From contig NZ_LAHL01000007.1 in assembly GCF_000966195.1 (NCBI RefSeq), forward strand, positions 1 to 64,000: 64,000 nt of DNA, written 5' to 3'. Under the pieces are notes generated by a model, which ran no database searches, had not been told where the DNA came from, and saw only the letters and a program-made list of their open reading frames with translations. The first letter of the stretch is position 1, and each line of letters starts with the position of its first letter. This document shows positions 35,671-44,364 of the stretch, piece after piece. A program made the translations under genes and the position numbers. Source of the stretch: Domibacillus robiginosus. GTDB taxonomy: Bacteria > Bacillota > Bacilli > Bacillales > Domibacillaceae.

Positions 35671-36514
35671 GTGGACTATTTATATCGCTTTGATTTTCAG
35701 GAAGATCATCAATGTAAAGCATTTGCATATCCTTCTGGACCTTTTTAGGTTTATCGATGGAATTTGCAGGTATGAAGGAGTGGTCTAACCAGTAGAGAGG
35801 TAAATCAAGTTTTCGGGATAATGAAATGAGCTTTTGTTGGAGAGTCTTTTTTTGAGAAGAGCTCAAATAATCGACAAGGTTACTATGAGCCATATCATCT
35901 ATTTTATCTAAAAGATAAAGCAGCCCTTCAAAAACATGTTTATGCATGATTGGCGAATACTTATATTTTAATGCTTTTGTAAAAACAGTATCTTTAACGG
36001 CCATATCAATAGAATGATTGTTATCAATCATTTCATCCATGCATTCCTTTTCTTTTTCTTTGGAACGTTCATCGAATGGATCGAGTTTTGTTGATTTTTT
36101 CATGTTTCTTCCGCTCATATACTTCTTAATCGTTTTCTTCTCAACAGTGCATTGTTTAGCTATTTCATCTTCATGGTAGCCAGCGTCCAGTAAGAAAGTA
36201 ATCATCCGTTCGATTTCATCGCTTGTTCTTTTCTTTATTTTTAACTCGGTACGCAGACGTTTTAACACTCGAGCATCTGGCGAGGTAAGGTTTTCTACCT
36301 GGCACATAACAGAAGGAGTATTTAAGTCCTTTAAAGCTCGAAATCGACGGTAGCCTTCGACTAAAACAAATTGATTTGTTTCTATTTTCTCTACAATAAG
36401 CGGTTTGTTTAGCTCGGTTTCCTGGATGTCTGTAGTAAGACCAAAGTCTTCAAGATCACTTCTAAACGCTTCTTCTTCTTTAATATAAGACAAAGGGACA
36501 TTTCTAAATTTCAT
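35645..36514 (-). CDS. Orphan ParB-like nuclease/HTH protein
   Basis: The 289-aa protein has a ParB/Srx-type N-terminal domain: KPLIVEKIE...FVLVEGYRRFRALKDL matches the GERRxRA nucleotide-binding motif (GYRRFRA here). A helix-turn-helix follows (GYHEDEIAKQCTVEKKTIKKY, ~130-150), then a helical region. There is no ParA neighbour, so chromosome or plasmid partition is unlikely; phage or island regulators of this fold are common. ATG 36514 has GGGTGG 5 nt upstream; GTG 36523 is the alternative. It lies among accessory genes. Confidence 0.72.
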   Translation of the reverse strand: MKFRNVPLSYIKEEEAFRSDLEDFGLTTDIQETELNKPLIVEKIETNQFVLVEGYRRFRALKDLNTPSVMCQVENLTSPDARVLKRLRTELKIKKRTSDEIERMITFLLDAGYHEDEIAKQCTVEKKTIKKYMSGRNMKKSTKLDPFDERSKEKEKECMDEMIDNNHSIDMAVKDTVFTKALKYKYSPIMHKHVFEGLLYLLDKIDDMAHSNLVDYLSSSQKKTLQQKLISLSRKLDLPLYWLDHSFIPANSIDKPKKVQKDMQMLYIDDLPENQSDINSPHEPLHQNL

Positions 36515-36783
36515 ACGAACCACCCACTTGTTTTTATTTATTAATAAATATTCAGTGAGGGCTTGTTCTATAACTTGGGGAGTTTTTTACCATAAACAAG
36601 CAGGCTCGCCCTTTGTTGCCTCGTTACCAATGAGAGATAGAATACAGGCAGCTACACGTCGTACATATGATGACACGCGGGGAACATTACGAAGGATGCT
36701 CATAATCAGTTAACCAAACTTTTACAATCTTATCATTTGTTTCTTGTTACAATGAAAATAATAGAAGAAAGGGGAGAACCTTC

Positions 36784-37203
36784 ATGTCAGCAGAAAAACA
36801 AGCCACAAACAATAGCACACGACTTTTTGTTGATCCATTCACTAATATTCATTTGTCAATGACGGGCGATAAGGATGCAATCGAAGGAATCGATGCTCAG
36901 GTTAGTGCGATCAAGATGTTGCTGGGGAATATCGCTTTTGAAGCTGAATACAACAGTGACCCAGAAGCGTGCCCAAAAGGATACCTTTCTGTTTTAGATG
37001 AGATCGGAAGGCTGCTGAGGACCCGCATGGACGTTTTCCCGAAGGAACAGCGCAATATTGAAGTGGTTCGTAACTTTTTGAATGGGATGTTATTGAGTAG
37101 ACTGTATGAGCAGAAATCGTATGAGGATATTTTTGATCAAGGCAGAATAAATGATGGAGAGCAGGCGACTTTGGCTGCAGGCGGTAATGGTAATAAGAGA
37201 TAA
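36784..37203 (+). CDS. Conserved-looking hypothetical protein, 139 aa
   Basis: This soluble, mostly helical acidic protein has no recognised domain. Features include FTNIHLSMTGDKDAIEGID near the N-terminus and a central Asn/Cys-containing loop. AAAGGGGAG precedes the ATG, and an extended -10 (TGTTACAAT, 36745-36753) lies upstream. It reads away from the ParB-like gene across a 270-nt gap. A strong terminator follows, so it is a stand-alone unit. Function unknown. Confidence 0.65.
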   Translation: MSAEKQATNNSTRLFVDPFTNIHLSMTGDKDAIEGIDAQVSAIKMLLGNIAFEAEYNSDPEACPKGYLSVLDEIGRLLRTRMDVFPKEQRNIEVVRNFLNGMLLSRLYEQKSYEDIFDQGRINDGEQATLAAGGNGNKR

Positions 37204-37216
37204 ATAATACACCGAG

Positions 37217-37247
37217 AGCGGCTGGTTCATTACCAGCCGCTTTTTTT
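37217..37247 (+). terminator. Rho-independent terminator
   Basis: AGCGGCTGGT-TCATT-ACCAGCCGCT then TTTTTTT. Confidence 0.93.
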
Positions 37248-37417
37248 CACGGTTCTGTATACCATTTCTTTGTATGAGGAATGCTTTTTAATTTTCCTAA
37301 AACGAAAAGGATAATTATATAACGATAAGAATATAATATTAAGCAACAATATTTTATTGTTAAACGATAAAATGCATGGTAAAGTCAAATTAACAATAAA
37401 TAGGTGAGGTGTGTTTG

Positions 37418-37906
37418 ATGAAAAAAGGGTCAACGCTCTTTTTGAAGATAGTTGTTTTTATGGTTGGAATTCCTGTTCTTGCTTTGTGTATATTCTGGCT
37501 GCCCGGGGTCGCTGCTAGAGATGCAGCAGCACATCCAGAGACTGCCTATTTGCAGTATCCATTTTTGATCGGTGCGTATATAACGGTCACGCCGTTTTTC
37601 GTTGCTCTGTATCAGGCTTTCAAGCTTTTGAGCTATATTGACCAGAACAAAACCTTCACGGAATTATCGATCAGCGCTTTAAAGTATATAAAATATTGTG
37701 CCATCACCATCAGTTCCTTGATTGCAGCAGGAATCATATCGGGAATTATATTGAGTGCAGGTAAAGGCGAAGACATAACGGGTTTTATAAGCCTTGGCTT
37801 CATTCTCACTTTTGCTGCCATGGCGATTGCCGTTTTTGCGGCTGTTCTGCAAAGGCTTTTACAGCATACCGTCGATATAAAATCAGAGAATGACTTGATT
37901 GTCTGA
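37418..37906 (+). CDS. DUF2975-type membrane protein
   Basis: The 162-aa protein has four membrane helices with the YPFLIGAYITVTPFF and IDQNKTFTELSISALKYIKY segments typical of DUF2975/YoaS proteins. ATG 37418 has GGTGAGG 8 nt upstream. Relatives are usually followed by a small Cro/CI-type regulator (YozG type). Here only a broken relic of such a gene remains at 37920-37975, so this copy may have lost its control partner. Function unknown. Confidence 0.75.
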   Translation: MKKGSTLFLKIVVFMVGIPVLALCIFWLPGVAARDAAAHPETAYLQYPFLIGAYITVTPFFVALYQAFKLLSYIDQNKTFTELSISALKYIKYCAITISSLIAAGIISGIILSAGKGEDITGFISLGFILTFAAMAIAVFAAVLQRLLQHTVDIKSENDLIV

Positions 37907-37919
37907 GGTAGAAACAAGG

Positions 37920-37975
37920 GCTAACCTTTCGATACTGAAAATGGAAAAGCAAAGCGGTTCGATTTTCAGCTTTAA
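37920..37975 (+). pseudogene. Relic of a YozG-type Cro/CI regulator
   Basis: The first frame gives ANLSILK; after a one-base shift GKAK; and after another AVRFSALKA. Joined, these match the ANLSILKNGKAKAIRFSTLEA core of the small XRE-type regulators that accompany DUF2975 genes. The first ~25 codons (start and helix 1-2) and the C-terminus are missing. The relic begins 13 nt after the DUF2975 stop, where the regulator normally lies. Confidence 0.7.
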
Positions 37976-38257
37976 AAGCGAAGGGCAGTGAAGCGCACAA
38001 AAAAGCCACGGATGTCACTCCGCAGCGGGAAAAAAGAAATGGGGGTAATGGTTAGTGTGAAAACCATGTTTACCGTTACCCGCTTTGACAATAAAATAAA
38101 CCGCATACAAAAAAGTCTGCGGAAAACTCCGCAGGGCCGTACACCTGCGGAAATGGCGTTAACAGGTGATGCAATCCATTGTTTCGGTTTTTTTGTTTCT
38201 GGATTTAATTGATGAATGTTTATCAATCTTTATGAACTATTTTCAAAGGAAAATTGA

Positions 38258-38641
38258 ATATTTAAGCAAATAAACCCTATAGACTGTGGAGATTCACCTA
38301 AAAAAAGGTTTCTGAGAGATTTTATAATAGCCATTTCTAAAAAGGATATTGCCTTTATAACTGAGTTTACTACAAAAAATGTTGACTGGAATTTAATAGG
38401 TGATGCCACTTTTCAAGGTAGAGAAAAAGTTGTTCATGCATTAGAAAATAAAATTACTTTGGGAATAGCTGAAGTAGAAATACTTAATATCATTACACAC
38501 GGTAATACAGGAGCCGTTAATGGTACTGTAAAGTTAGAAGACAACAGTATATATTCATTCTGCAACGTGTGTCATTTCGTTAGTGCAGGGAAAAAAACGA
38601 TCAAAGAAATAACATCTTATGTAATTAAAAATGATAAGTGA
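38258..38641 (+). pseudogene. NTF2/SnoaL-like protein lacking a start codon
   Basis: An uninterrupted frame of 127 codons reads ...INPIDCGDSPKKRFLRDF and continues through FCNVCHFVSA to ITSYVIKNDK, a complete SnoaL/NTF2-like small protein. An in-frame TGA lies directly upstream (38255-38257), and no ATG, GTG or TTG occurs until TTG at 38459, which would remove half of the fold. An AAAGGA ribosome site is present at 38246-38251, so the start codon itself seems to have been lost. Either a pseudogene or a product from a rare start. Confidence 0.65.
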
Positions 38642-39217
38642 ATGGGTTTGTTTATGAAGCTAACGAGTGCTTTTGTTTAATATCCAACATTATTAATAAA
38701 CCGAAAATGTACTGCTATAAACAGCATTTCTCAATTGCTAAATATAGGATTGTAAAGGGCGGCTTGCAAAATGGCACTTTTACGAAAGTTTTCGCGGGAA
38801 TGACATACAATTTCTTATACGTTTTACCTGCACCGGGTTCCTAAAGTGCGGTTTTTGAAACACATCCAAACGCATAGCCAGCGAAACAATGGGCTTTCTG
38901 TCTTCCGGTTGAGTCATAAATCGCTGTGCATCAGTGTGCCTTTTACCGGCTGAATGCCCGCAAAACAGAGACCTTTGGAAAACTCGGGGGGTCCGGGATT
39001 TCCTGATTTTAGCGACTATAAGGAGAACGTTCGTGAAAACGTCGCCAATGAGTTTTTTAAAAGATAATATGTCCGAACAATCGAAAATGGCTGATGTAGT
39101 GTTCACACCACCATTCTATCGTTCTGAAATGAAGAATGGAACGTTCTTTTATTACCCCTGAACTTATGGAACGTTTTTAATATACGTACGTTAACGATAA
39201 GAAAAGGAGCGATCACA
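38642..39217. other. Non-coding accessory gap before the resolvase
   Basis: Several short frames exist but none has a ribosome site or protein-like pattern. GAACGTTC-type sequences recur (39026-39033, 39139-39146), and a GTACGTTAACG stretch lies just before the resolvase. These could be parts of a recombination (res) site. Confidence 0.35.
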
Positions 39218-39853
39218 ATGACGGTATTCGGTTACGTGCGGGTGAAGTCAATGGATCAATACGAGGATCGCCAGCTCGATAAGATGTACGCAAGAGGCGT
39301 GAAAGAACGCAATCTATACATCGATAAGGCCGGCGGAAAGGACTCCAATCGTCCGGAATACGCAGTGCTGCGCCGTGCGTTACAGGAAAGCGACCTCGTC
39401 TACATTGACACACTGGATCACCTGGGCCGTAACTATGATGCCGTTATTGATGAATGGCGTTACATTACTCGTGAAATAGGCGCAGATATTATCGTGCTTG
39501 AAAACGAAGTGTTATTTGACAGCCGTAAATTCCGTGAAATGGGCGAGGCGGGCAAGCTGATGGAAAACCAATTTCTATCACTTCTGGCGTATATAGCCGA
39601 GCAGGAACGGAAGAAGATACGGCAGCACCAGCGTGAAGGCGTTGATTATGAGAAAAAAGCAGGCAAGCACCTCGGTCGTCCTGTTGAGGAATTAACGGAC
39701 GAACAGCATAAGATATGGACGGACGTGTATCCGCGCTGGAAGGACGGCCAGGTAAAGGCTACCGAGTTTATGCGTTTGCTTGATGTAAAAAAGACGAAGT
39801 TTTACCGGCTTGTAAGACAGTACGAAGAAAGAGAAGCATCGGCAGAAGAGTAA
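39218..39853 (+). CDS. Serine-recombinase/resolvase-family protein with altered active site
   Basis: The 211-aa protein has the full resolvase fold and a C-terminal helix-turn-helix (KATEFMRLLDVKKTKFYRLV). Conserved arginines are present (YVRV R8, LDHLGRNYD). Aligned to gamma-delta resolvase (GYARVST), this protein reads GYVRVKS: the nucleophile position S10 is Lys10, and Ser moves to position 11. It may be inactive, or use Ser11. AAGGAGCG precedes the ATG. No transposase is adjacent, so it is an orphan. Confidence 0.8.
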   Translation: MTVFGYVRVKSMDQYEDRQLDKMYARGVKERNLYIDKAGGKDSNRPEYAVLRRALQESDLVYIDTLDHLGRNYDAVIDEWRYITREIGADIIVLENEVLFDSRKFREMGEAGKLMENQFLSLLAYIAEQERKKIRQHQREGVDYEKKAGKHLGRPVEELTDEQHKIWTDVYPRWKDGQVKATEFMRLLDVKKTKFYRLVRQYEEREASAEE

Positions 39854-40042
39854 CCGTTGTTTTTTATTAGCGCCGATCCCCCGAGTACCCCCTCTGAATA
39901 TGCCGCATTTGCTGCGCGGAGTTTACGCGCTACAAAAACTCTTTGACTTTTTTGGTGGAATAATGAAATGAAATACCTTCCCATGTATGAATTTGATAAT
40001 GCTTGTCTACACTTATCTAAACAAAATAGGGAGACGATGAAC

Positions 40043-40477
40043 GTGAGAAAAGCAGAAAAAGGTAAAATGGTCGCTGCGCTTATTGTATTCAGTTTGACCA
40101 CAGCGTTGCTCGTGTTTGTATCTGCGAAAGAGCCGGCGCAGGAGCATCCCGGTACGGTAGACGAAGTTTTGTCGGAGAAATTTACTCAAACATTGCGGTC
40201 AAATTTTGCAAGCAACGATGGCATTGCCCTATTTGACCGGGTTGAAATTGTGCCGAACCAGCATGTCGCAAAGATCTATTCGACGATAGCGTCAACAGAC
40301 GATAAGGAAATGCGTCAATTGGCTGTGAATCAACTTGGCTCAATGGTAGTTAATCATTATTACTATCACGCGGAATATCGTGCTTTTATCGACTTGAATA
40401 ACGTTCGTGTCTATGGGAGCGACAGTAAAGATCTCGGTTATACATTCAACGATTCGCTTTTAGCATCGGACCAATAG
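40043..40477 (+). CDS. Membrane-anchored protein of unknown function
   Basis: The protein is about 144 aa, with a single N-terminal membrane anchor (MVAALIVFSLTTALLVFVSA) and an extracytoplasmic domain of about 110 residues with no recognised motif. GTG 40043 lies 9 nt after AGGGAG; ATG 40037 (3 nt) is the alternative. A terminator follows. It lies 190 nt after the resolvase gene, in the same orientation. Confidence 0.6.
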   Translation: MRKAEKGKMVAALIVFSLTTALLVFVSAKEPAQEHPGTVDEVLSEKFTQTLRSNFASNDGIALFDRVEIVPNQHVAKIYSTIASTDDKEMRQLAVNQLGSMVVNHYYYHAEYRAFIDLNNVRVYGSDSKDLGYTFNDSLLASDQ

Positions 40478-40487
40478 TAACAGGGCA

Positions 40488-40520
40488 GCCACCGCTTGAA
40501 TAGCCGGTGGCTTTTCAGCA
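40488..40520 (+). terminator. Rho-independent terminator
   Basis: GCCACCG and CGGTGGC, extended by a GC pair, form a stem followed by TTTTCAG. Confidence 0.7.
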
Positions 40521-40653
40521 GGTATCTGGAATTTGCACGTACTAGGAGAGACTGTCACACAAATTAAGAGGCTCGAAGGTTTACATAGCGTGGTATACCG
40601 GAATGTTTCGTTGTGACTGGTTGTGGTAATATCCTTAAAAAGGAGGCGGAAAA

Positions 40654-40818
40654 ATGCCGAATTATAAGGTTCAATACTACGAAAAAATACCAGCAAATTT
40701 AAAAACCATTGAGGTCACAGAAGAAACCGCAGCCAGAGCGAAAGAAGCAGCAATGGACAGGCTGGATAACCAATCCGGTGTAGGGCACTATACCATCCAT
40801 AAAGTAACTTTAGACTAG
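40654..40818 (+). CDS. 54-aa hypothetical protein
   Basis: The frame begins at ATG 40654, 7 nt after a strong AAAGGAGG. It encodes MPNYKVQYYEKIPANLKTIE followed by a helical Glu/Ala-rich stretch and ends HYTIHKVTLD. The beta-helix-beta pattern and good ribosome site suggest a real small protein. Family unknown. Confidence 0.6.
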   Translation: MPNYKVQYYEKIPANLKTIEVTEETAARAKEAAMDRLDNQSGVGHYTIHKVTLD

Positions 40819-41330
40819 AAACGTTGAAACACCAATGTTTACGGGGCTTTTCACTTGGCTGTTTTCTGAAAAAAATCACATTTCTTGCGAGTTTGAGGAT
40901 GCTGCTGAATTGATTTTTCATTTTTTCGGCAGCATTCTTTTTCATTTTTTCTGTAACGTGCGTATACACATTGTTTCATCATGGCAGCCATATCAATCTC
41001 TGCCTCCGCCATCAAAAGCAAGCTGCTATTAATATTTGGTTCTTTAATGGTGAACAGCAGCCATTCACAGTCAAAGGAACCTCGTCCTAAAACATAGCTA
41101 ACAATGTGCAGAATTCAACTTAAATATACAGTGAGGGTTGTTAGATTATAAAGGGTGATCACACAAAAGAATAGCGTCATTCCATAACTGAACGTCGCTT
41201 TGGATTTGTTTTTGATTTCAGAGTTACTGTATTACGCTGAAAAATTGCATAAAAGGGCAGCTTCTTTAATCATTGAGTTGAAACCCGCTTTAGGGAACAT
41301 ACTAAGAAAAGCTCTTTAGATGGTGATGGC
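40819..41330. other. Gap without recognisable genes
   Basis: Only short, stop-rich frames are seen on either strand. No strong terminator or repeat was noted. Confidence 0.4.
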
Positions 41331-41895
41331 TTGAAAAAGAAAGTTATTTTGTTTTTAAGTATCACATTTGCGGTCATGGTGACAGTGGTTGTTATTCGAG
41401 ATATGTTAAATGGAAATTTCTCTACCTGGCCCGCTGGACTGGGCACGATTTTCTGCGGTACACTGCCCATTTTCCTTTTATTTTAAAAAAAGACTCCTTT
41501 TCACTTGCCTTCGATTATCAGCTGCTATTTTTTACGCTTTTTTTAGGAGCTGTCTTGAAGTTTTATGATCGGTTTTCATGGTGGGATACAATGCTTCATT
41601 TCTTTGGGAGTGCTTTTTCGGGCTTTATTGGTATAGCTATTTACAATTTTCTTTTGCCAAAGAGGTTACAAGAGGCGTCTCGCGATGGATGATCTTTTTG
41701 TTTGTTTTGTCATTTGCAGTGATGATCAGTATTCTGTGGGAAAGCGCTGAGTTTGCCGGGAAAGTTGCCGGTGAAAGCCATAAGGATACGATGACGGATT
41801 TGATAGCGGGTTTGGCAGGAGCACTGGTCATAGCCAGTTATGCAGGGCTTAGAAATGATCTAATGAAAAGCGGAAAACTCAGCATTTGGTATTGA
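41331..41895 (+). pseudogene. Frameshifted DUF2238/YjdF-like membrane protein
   Basis: Three consecutive frames form one protein. TTG 41331 reads KKKVILFLSITFAV... to LPIFLLF and a stop at an A7 run (41485-41491). The next frame continues ILKKDSFSLAFDYQLLFFTL to FYDRFSWWDTMLHFFGS and LLPKRLQEASRDG. A third frame resumes RWMIFLFVLSFAVMISILWE to the stop at 41895. WDTMLHF and LWESAEF are typical of this family. There are two frameshifts, so the gene is broken unless these are assembly errors. Confidence 0.7.
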
Positions 41896-42040
41896 CAATG
41901 CCAGGTGCGGACGTTTATTGAAACGGAATACGGCTATAAATCAGGAATTAACTCGTATAGCAGGGCATGATAAAAAGCCCCGGTTTTAAAATTGGGGTAT
42001 TCATTTTGTTTTCATTCAGCAAACAGTGACAGGAGAAGCG

Positions 42041-42829
42041 CTACCTTCTGTAAATAATTTCTTGAAATAGCCTGTAGTCTGTTGGAGTAAATAGATCATG
42101 TTCAGAAATATAATCTAAAATTTTTAGAGAAATTAAAACCTCTTTATATCCTCCTTTTTGTGTAAGGATAACAGTGTATAAGAATAGGATAAACGATTCT
42201 TTTCCGCTAACTCTTAAAACATACTTAATATGAAAATCAAGCTCCTTTTCATCTAATATATCCCGTTTTAAAAAAATAAGCTCAAATAGGAGGTAAATAT
42301 CGTCCATCACTTTATGAAATTCTCTAGAAACATTCCTCTCCTTATATACATAATCAACATAAGCCGTTTCGAGAGCAAGATAATGAATTTCAAAAAATTT
42401 GCGATGCCATTCTTCTGTATCTATACTAAATGGAATGCTATCGATGGATTTTTTATAAGAAGAATTATTTGTGAGTGCATTTTGAAGAAAGGAATCGAAA
42501 AAAATATAAGTGGTCATTAAGCTTTCGGTGCTTGCTAAATCATTTCCCAGGTGAAAAAAAGTATTCTCGAACCTTGAAAATTCCCCTTCTTTATTCTGAG
42601 TATCTATTTGTTTCTGAATTAATCTATTAGACTTAATTACATATAGAACTGTTGCAAAAGTAAGAAAAGGAACAATACTTCCACCCCAAAAATCTCCGTA
42701 TACCCCCATGCCGCTCATATCAATATGAAAAACTTTAACTGTAAAATAACCCAGTATAGGAGATACGATGGCGAGAATTAAAAATAACGCAGCAAATCCT
42801 GATAGAGCGAAATCTTTTAATTTATTCAA
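42041..42829 (-). CDS. Putative phage abortive-infection protein (PutAbiC-like)
   Basis: The 262-aa protein has two N-terminal membrane helices (residues ~8-30 and ~48-66) and a helical cytoplasmic part. The segment GDFWGGSIVPFLTFATVLYV, then a coiled stretch and SRFENTFFHLGNDL, matches the layout of PutAbiC proteins (GD-F-GG-..., FENTFF-L). Such proteins are proposed to abort phage infection. TTG 42829 has GAGGGAG 9 nt upstream. AT-rich composition and neighbouring mobile or broken genes support acquisition. Function is inferred from the motif only. Confidence 0.65.
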   Translation of the reverse strand: MNKLKDFALSGFAALFLILAIVSPILGYFTVKVFHIDMSGMGVYGDFWGGSIVPFLTFATVLYVIKSNRLIQKQIDTQNKEGEFSRFENTFFHLGNDLASTESLMTTYIFFDSFLQNALTNNSSYKKSIDSIPFSIDTEEWHRKFFEIHYLALETAYVDYVYKERNVSREFHKVMDDIYLLFELIFLKRDILDEKELDFHIKYVLRVSGKESFILFLYTVILTQKGGYKEVLISLKILDYISEHDLFTPTDYRLFQEIIYRR

Positions 42830-42849
42830 TTTTATTCTCCCTCATTTTA

Positions 42850-42872
42850 AAAAGACTGGCCGCAGCCCAGTC
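42850..42872. terminator. Hairpin upstream of the abortive-infection gene
   Basis: AGACTGG and CCCAGTCT form a 7-bp stem around CCGCAG. No long T run. Confidence 0.4.
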
Positions 42873-43122
42873 TCAAATATTTATGTGCTATATCCTTAAA
42901 AAACCTTTATTAACAATTCTCTTACCTGTCGCGGTCAAGCTCCATAAACATACTTGTGAATGTGAACGTTCGGGCTTCCGGCACGATGTATGGATCGCAG
43001 TGCCTGGCTCAGAGGCTGCTAACAAGAAGACGGCTTGGGCTGAAAAACTGATGGCTCTATTTGTATAAATTGGAGAAAGGAGAAGAAGTCAAAACCTATT
43101 CATCCGCCCTCAACCTGCTGCA

Positions 43123-43398
43123 TTAGGAAGCAGGCGGTGTTATAAAGAGGAACGCACTCACTTCACACAATGAAACATAAGTGAAGGTAGGAATAGGCTC
43201 ATCTATATCCCTGAGTACGAGGATATAGGAATCCACTCTGATTAATCTGCCGGTGAATTCAATGTCGTTTTTCGTAACGACCGTAATAACCTGACTTTCT
43301 AGTTTTTTTAATTCTCTTTCGATTCCCGTGATGCAGCAGCAGTCACATCGCTCCTTCTGCTGCTTCCTATCTTGATCTTCTGGTGAAGAGGAAGACAT
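43123..43398 (-). CDS. Cys-rich small protein, probable spore-coat type
   Basis: The 91-aa protein begins MSSSSPEDQDRKQQKERCDC and carries a CDCCC cluster. Its C-terminal part (ERELKKLESQVITVVTKNDI, then EFTGRLIRVDSYILVLRD) is compact and beta-rich, like Sm-type or coat proteins of bacilli. ATG 43398 follows AAAGGAGTGAT at good spacing; ATG 43407 is too close to it. A SigK-like promoter lies upstream (43423-43452), supporting expression in the mother cell during sporulation. Assignment is inferential. Confidence 0.6.
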   Translation of the reverse strand: MSSSSPEDQDRKQQKERCDCCCITGIERELKKLESQVITVVTKNDIEFTGRLIRVDSYILVLRDIDEPIPTFTYVSLCEVSAFLFITPPAS

Positions 43399-43410
43399 TT
43401 TTTTCATCAC

Positions 43411-43790
43411 TCCTTTCTTTACTAGCTTATGAAGTAGTGTTCGAGCTTGTAACCATAATGACCTAGAGTTACATTGTTTTTATATGATTTATAGTTTTAG
43501 AAATGGAGCCATCCGCAGTGCCGTCGGTTTTACCATTCGTTTGCGGATAAGACACAAAAGCACATAAAAAAAACCGCGGAAAATTCCACGGCAAAGGGCT
43601 GGTCGATATGTAACAATCAGGAGATGGCAGACAAACCACGGTTCCTTCTTGACTGCCTCGATAGAGATATACCACGTTTGTCCAAATAATGGACGCGATG
43701 TCAGAGACCATTTCTATCTGACAGAAGCGCCATTACGAAGCGATTGTGAACACAAGGGAGAATCGCAGGAATGGCGCCGTATCATTTAAA
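43411..43790. other. Gap between two spore-type small genes
   Basis: Apart from the promoter at 43423-43452, no gene is seen. Minus-strand frames here lack ribosome sites. Confidence 0.4.
43423..43452 (-). promoter_or_regulatory. SigK-like promoter
   Basis: On the minus strand TTACA, a 16-nt spacer and CATAAGCTA match the SigK pattern (AC at -35, CATANNNTA at -10). It lies 25 nt upstream of the Cys-rich small gene's start. Confidence 0.55.
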
Positions 43791-43940
43791 CTAGCATTTA
43801 CGGAATGAAGCACCAACGATGATTAAAAGAATGAACAACACTACAATCAAGGCGAAGCCGTAGCCGTAACCGCCGCCGTAGCCACCGCCGTAGCCGCCTC
43901 CATAACAGCAGCCGCCGCCGTAACCTCCGAAGAAACCCAT
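43791..43940 (-). CDS. YjcZ-family sporulation protein
   Basis: The 49-aa protein consists of a Gly/Tyr-rich N-terminus ([20 protein letters not shown]) and a C-terminal membrane helix [19 protein letters not shown]. That combination is diagnostic of the YjcZ family of small sporulation proteins in Bacillaceae. AAAGGAGGTGG precedes the ATG. Upstream on the minus strand, CATATCCTA (44029-44037) fits a SigK -10 box, and a 12-bp dyad lies between. Confidence 0.88.
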   Translation of the reverse strand: MGFFGGYGGGCCYGGGYGGGYGGGYGYGFALIVVLFILLIIVGASFRKC

Positions 43941-44330
43941 ATCCCTCCACCTCCTTTATAGAAGAGTAGCGAAGCAACTATATAAATTAATTTCTCTGAA
44001 TTAATTTATAATCATTGAATCTATACTATAGGATATGAACAGAGAGCCGCCTCGGCTTAAGCATTTGCCCTATTGATCGTTTTTTGTAAAAGAAAATCAG
44101 ACATTCACTCGTTTTATTGGTACCATGTATTCGGCGAATCGACATTGAAAAAAGTGTCGGATCCAGCCCATTTTCGCAATGAAAAGAACGGGCTGGATGG
44201 CCATGAGATGGTTGTGCCTGAAAAAACCGGGATACTGAAAACGTTCGATTTCTATAATCACTGAGGCATACGCCGCTGCTATATTGCTGATACGGCATAA
44301 ACTAAGAAAGACATTTCTATCCCTGTTCAG

Positions 44331-44364
44331 ACTGCAATGGGCATCCATTGCAGTCCTTTTTTAT
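44331..44364 (+). terminator. Rho-independent terminator without an assigned gene
   Basis: ACTGCAATGG-GCAT-CCATTGCAGT then CCTTTTTTAT. A perfect 10-bp stem with no gene upstream, so it may mark a lost gene or a small RNA. Confidence 0.85.

Noticed and set aside
38930-39853. Complete Tn3-type transposon around the resolvase
   Set aside because: No transposase gene and no 38-bp terminal inverted repeats were found; only the recombinase remains.
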